A stretch of DNA of 64,000 nt, taken from the NCBI GenBank assembly GCA_019054805.1, contig JAHQIY010000005.1:4633501-4697500 (forward strand). The letters are read 5' to 3'. Positions 59,849 to 64,000 of this stretch are shown here, piece after piece. Positions within the stretch are counted from its first letter, which is position 1, and every line of letters starts with the position of its first letter. Both the position numbers and the translations under genes were made by a program. Under the pieces are notes generated by a model. The model was given only the letters and a program-made list of their open reading frames with translations, did not search any database and was not told where the DNA came from. Source of the stretch: Brachionus manjavacas (taxonomy: Eukaryota > Rotifera > Eurotatoria > Ploima > Brachionidae).

Positions 59849-62800
59849 TTAAGTAACACTTAATACATTCGGTTCAAGCGATTTTTTTCGAATCCATTTA
59901 AATTTAAGTGCTGAACCAGACTTTAACTTTATCGAAGCAGATTTGGCCGCTCTTACTGTTTCTTTTACACTGGCATTCAAATTTTGAGCATTAATTATCA
60001 GCATTTCAGTAGCTTCTTCATCTTCTCTGGACCCTTAATTAAAAAATTTTGAATCATTTTTAAACATGAGACCTCTTATTAGCAGAAAAAATATCCTAAT
60101 CCCAATCCTTAAATTACCAAAAATTCTTTCAGATTGATTTATTTGGTATAAAATTTTTGCTAAAGCAGCTATTTTAGTTTAAAAAATTCCATTAGAGTCA
60201 GACTTACCCTGATGTCCTAACATGGTCGCTTTAACGGTAGATAAAATTTTCAACTGAGTTCCAATAGTTGGAATTCTTTCACAAACTTGAAGTAAATTCT
60301 GTACAAATTTTTAGTTTTTTATAAGATATAAAATATTCATTTTAGATACCATTTTCATTCGTTTATCTGTACAATCATTTGCCATAAGACGAGCCAGTCG
60401 ACATATTTCCAAAGATTCATCAAAGAGCTGTTTAGCAGTAGCAATAAGTTCTTTGTTTGAACGATTGTGTCCGCGCACCAATTCACTCAATTTAGCCATC
60501 AAAAACGTGATTCGCTTGGCCACTGCTACTATGTCATTGTCAGTAGTGTACCATTGATTTATACTATAGTGAAGATCATGAGCCGCTATCTAGTTTAAAA
60601 ATTAAGTCTAACAATTCTAAATTCAATTTCTTACCAAAATTGGTTGATTATTTTGTGGTTCTGGAAATTCGTTTTCGTTCTCTTCAATAAGATCGGGTAA
60701 AGGTGTAGGCCGAGATACTGGCAGAGGTTTGTATTTAGGTACATGAGAATTATTGTTAAAATCTTCGTCAATTCTTAAATAATTTAACTTTGATAACTGG
60801 TTATCCAGACCTTGGTCATTAGGCATTGAATGTCGATTGCTCTCAGGATCACTGTTAGACACACACTCTCTTACAGAACCTATGGCGTCTATGAGCTAAA
60901 CATAATTAATATTAAAATTTTACTTTCAAAAATTGTGTTTACTTGTTCATTAGAAGAAGCCCAAATTAAGTAATTATCTTTATTACTGGGATCTAGAGCA
61001 AGAGACTTGGCACTATGAATAAAATACGGCAATGATTGTTTAAGTTTGTCATTAGATTGTACAATTTTGTCAACAAATAATTTATCTTCCGAGTTTTCTG
61101 CTTCCTGTGCTGTTACCTTCACAATGCGATTCGTTTTTTGCGCAATACTTAATGCATTGTTGACTATAACAGAGGTATTCTTTTCCAAGACTGCGTCCTG
61201 AGTCTCATAAGTCTCTTTTATAATCGATTTTTCACAAGCAATTATAAAAGATTCGCAGTCTATGATTTCATCAATTAATTGCTGCAAGTAGAAAATATTT
61301 TTTTGCCATTGTCGCTGTAATAGCTCGAAATTTTCCGAAAAATTTTTATCACTAGAAAATTTGATTGTTATATATCCCGCGTTGACTATGTGCCGACTTA
61401 TTTCCCTAATCTTAAAAACAAAACTTTAAATTTAATTTTTTTTTGTTCAGATTTTTTTAAATTTTACTCTTGAAGTTAATCTATTTATCAAATCGATTGT
61501 GCTTCTAGATTGCATTTGATTTGTAGATAGTGCTAAACCTGTTGAAATATCGCACAGCTTTTGACTTCTTTCTAAAAAATCAATGGAAAATTCATTAAAT
61601 TTTTCATCTGTTATTTGGCCACCTTTAATAATATTAAATTAAAAAATTTAGTCTTTTTTTTCAAACCCTTTGTTTTGTGAACTGTTTCCGCAAGTTTGTT
61701 CAGAGGGGCATTTAGATCACAATATTGATCGGCAATATTCTGTATTAGCAATCTGTAAATTCTTTTGACAATAAAAATTAAGCTATTTTGAAGTTGTTTT
61801 GCTGTATTTTTTATGGTGATTCTATCTAGTTTGATATCGCTTGAAAATTGTTTAAACTCATCAATCATAAATTCACATTGGTAAATGAATTTTTCGAAAT
61901 TTTGACGGTCGTCAAAATGAGCCTCTTGACAGATAATTTTTTTGGCCTCTTGAACAATAGATCGTGCTGCCAACTCACCAATTTGGCTGTCGTCTCGACT
62001 TGGATTACTTAACCACTTGGCCGACAGTTCTAACAGTTCGTAAAAAGAAATGCATGAAAAATTGTTACCGGGTTCGAAATTAATCTTTTTTATATATTCC
62101 ATTATTTCATTTAGTTGAATGCACAAAGCATCAGCAGTACTCTTGACGATTTTGCTCTGAAAATTTTAATAATTTTTAACAAGTAAAATTAAGTTTTTAA
62201 AAAAAATTACTTTCTGATTTTTTTCCGAAGCTAATAAATCATTAAATAAAATTTCACATTTTTTGTATAATTCGTATAATTTTTCATGTTCATTTTGATC
62301 TAATTTTGACATTATTGAAGTACAATTTTCCAAAGCATCATGCATTGCCTTTTCGGCATAAGAATCAGTCATTGAATTATCATTTGAAAGACATTTAATT
62401 ACTGTATTTGAGTTTGATTCAAAATTGTTCTTTAAATTATTAATTAAATATTGTAAAAGTATGCTTACATCAATTAGTGTGAATATTTTTAAAGCAATAT
62501 AGAATTTCATTCTAATCAAAATTTATCAATATCAAAATAGGCATTCTTGGTGAATGCATTCTTAAGTTTTGGTAAAGAACAAAACCTAAACGCTTATTTA
62601 GGAATTATGTTATCTTTACTATATCAGTAAATTTGATAAACAAAAATTAAAAAACAATTTTAAATTAGTAAAATAAATAATTATTGAATTCTGACTTGTT
62701 TTGTTTGCTCAATTTATAGATCCCAACAAGGCTTAAAAAAATTTGAAATTCAAGTTTTTGTTTTCTTAAAAAATGTATTCATATTATTGAAACTTAAAAT

Positions 62801-64000
62801 AAAAATTTATGCTTTAAGTTCTGAGTAATAAATTAAAAAATTTAAATAATATTTTTAAATAATTTTTTTTCAACTTATTTAATAAATGACTTTTAAAAAG
62901 ACAAACCAATTTGGAAAATTTTGTAAGCTTTTTGATATTCTCTCATCAAGAGATAAAATTAAAGATATGGGTTGTTTAATCATTGCTTACGTTTTTTTTT
63001 TTTTAAATTTCTTAAAATATCAGGAAAATTTTTAAAGGAAAACTTTTAAAAAAGAAGAAGATGATTGATGTACAAAAAAAAATTAACTTTACAATTTCAT
63101 TTTTTAAGATTTCACTCAAATCCTCGAAAGCCGAAAAACTTTTATCACAGCCAGTCAATTTGAGAATTTTAATAATTTCGTTAATTTCATAAATGAGTTG
63201 TTTGATCAAAAAATCTTTATTTTCGAAGGCAAAATACATTATTTGCTTGTCAATCGTATCAATCGAAGGATTTAAAATCAAAACGACTTTAATTGATGAT
63301 ATAAAACTGGGAATTAAAGTTTTGACTTGATCTAAATGTTCACACAATCTTTCTCTGATAATTGGATTAGTAAGTTCTTTTCCCCTTGCATCCACTTCTC
63401 TTGTCATTTTTGCCAAAATAGGCGTCATATTCTAAATTCAAAAGTTTAAAAAAAATTAAAATTTTTTTTTCATACTTTAATGTATGTGACCAGATCATCG
63501 GTCTTATCTATTAATTCTGTTATTGATAAATATTCAATAACTTGTTTGCACGAGTTTACTATTTTCCGAACCTGAGATTCATCCAACGTTAGTAAAATAG
63601 CAGAAATGCCTTGAAGTATTCCTCTTTCGCCTTCGACAAGCTTTCGTTTGCCGAAAGCCGACTTGGAGTCTGTTTTGATATTGATTGATGCCGTTTCCAA
63701 TGATTCACATGCATTTTTAACTTGATCTAAGGCTTCTGGTAGTTCTTTTTTTAATAATGAATCTTCTGTGGTTTCACATGTTTGGCGCCCAACTCTAATC
63801 AAATTATCAGCTGCTTGATGAACTACTTGCAAAGGTAGGCTCAAATCTGGCATGGAATTGCCATTATCAGCTTCTTCGTGCAAAATAACTAGTGTTGATA
63901 TCTATAATTTCAAATTGATTAATCTATAATTTAATTTTAATTAATTTTTTTACTTGTTGTGCAATGGGCTCAAGAATAGATTCAATTGTTTTAGTGTGAA
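59849..64000 (-). CDS. VCL: Vinculin (N-terminal residues cut off)
   Basis: Eleven exons on the minus strand: >64000-63954, 63901-63476, 63431-63088, 62511-62211, 62156-61667, 61622-61468, 61410-60943, 60895-60635, 60589-60350, 60298-60208, 60033-59849; 1001 residues, lacking about MPVF. Head domain 1 ([43 protein letters not shown]) matches human almost throughout. The middle repeats are diverged and somewhat short ([17 protein letters not shown] is the best match). A strap with modest proline content ([17 protein letters not shown]) leads to the tail ([67 protein letters not shown]). Vinculin links talin or alpha-catenin to actin at adhesions. The C-terminal end [10 protein letters not shown] replaces the vertebrate TPWYQ. 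The boundary at 62511 has an in-frame alternative near 62465. Confidence 0.95.

Noticed and set aside
1-64000. CRISPR arrays, bacterial operons, ribosome binding sites
   Set aside because: The window is eukaryotic with spliced genes; no regularly spaced repeats of that kind exist here.

Overview
The window is about three-quarters A+T and carries animal genes split by very short introns (mostly 40-60 bp, GT-AG). Recognisable orthologues are vinculin, a myosin light-chain-type kinase, Epac (cAMP-activated Rap exchange factor), URB2 and TMEM17, so this is a metazoan nuclear genome. Tiny introns, extreme A+T, many MITEs, MULE/FLYWCH and CR1/jockey-like LINE debris and a bacterial-type acyltransferase-3 gene fit a small invertebrate such as a monogonont rotifer. 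That placement is inference; no marker in the window settles it.

Layout: 0-5 kb holds a broken acyltransferase-3 copy (-) and a decayed jockey-like LINE (+) with a hAT-type MITE inside it. 5-16.6 kb is gene-poor: MITEs, two GC-rich repeat patches, a TGATCA cluster and a tRNA-like relic. 16.66-22.60 kb is a five-exon SH2 adaptor gene with a 3.3 kb intron. 22.8-23.5 kb may hold a small two-exon membrane protein. 25.73-31.79 kb is a complete 20-exon Epac gene whose one large intron holds nested MITEs. 33-34.5 kb holds a DUF4476-like gene and a small single-pass membrane ORF. 35.1-36.1 kb is the 3' end of a MULE transposase interrupted by a MITE with a 9-bp target duplication. 36.85-42.73 kb is a 19-exon URB2 gene with one U12-type AT-AC intron, followed 184 bp later by TMEM17. 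44-47 kb is transposon debris (LINE RT, internally deleted mariner, FLYWCH-bearing element). 49.5-50.9 kb is a short MLCK-like kinase; 51.4-53.9 kb a broken LINE (-); 56.3-57.5 kb an intact intronless acyltransferase 3; 58.5-59.1 kb a LINE 3' end (-). 59.85 kb to the right edge is vinculin (-), complete except for about four N-terminal residues.

Exon models were built by hand from splice signals, reading phase and remembered family sequences. Exon lengths sum to whole codons for the SH2 gene, Epac, URB2, TMEM17, the kinase, the DUF4476-like gene and vinculin (allowing for its cut first codon). Vinculin and the kinase are actomyosin/adhesion genes and Epac is cAMP-Rap signalling, but nothing suggests they are clustered by function. 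The best unusual observations are the U12 AT-AC intron in URB2, the MITE nested in a MULE reading frame, the mariner derivative that keeps only its DNA-binding domain, the intronless acyltransferase with an inverted truncated copy 56 kb away, and the GC-rich repeat patches. I did not find a convincing wholly new system.
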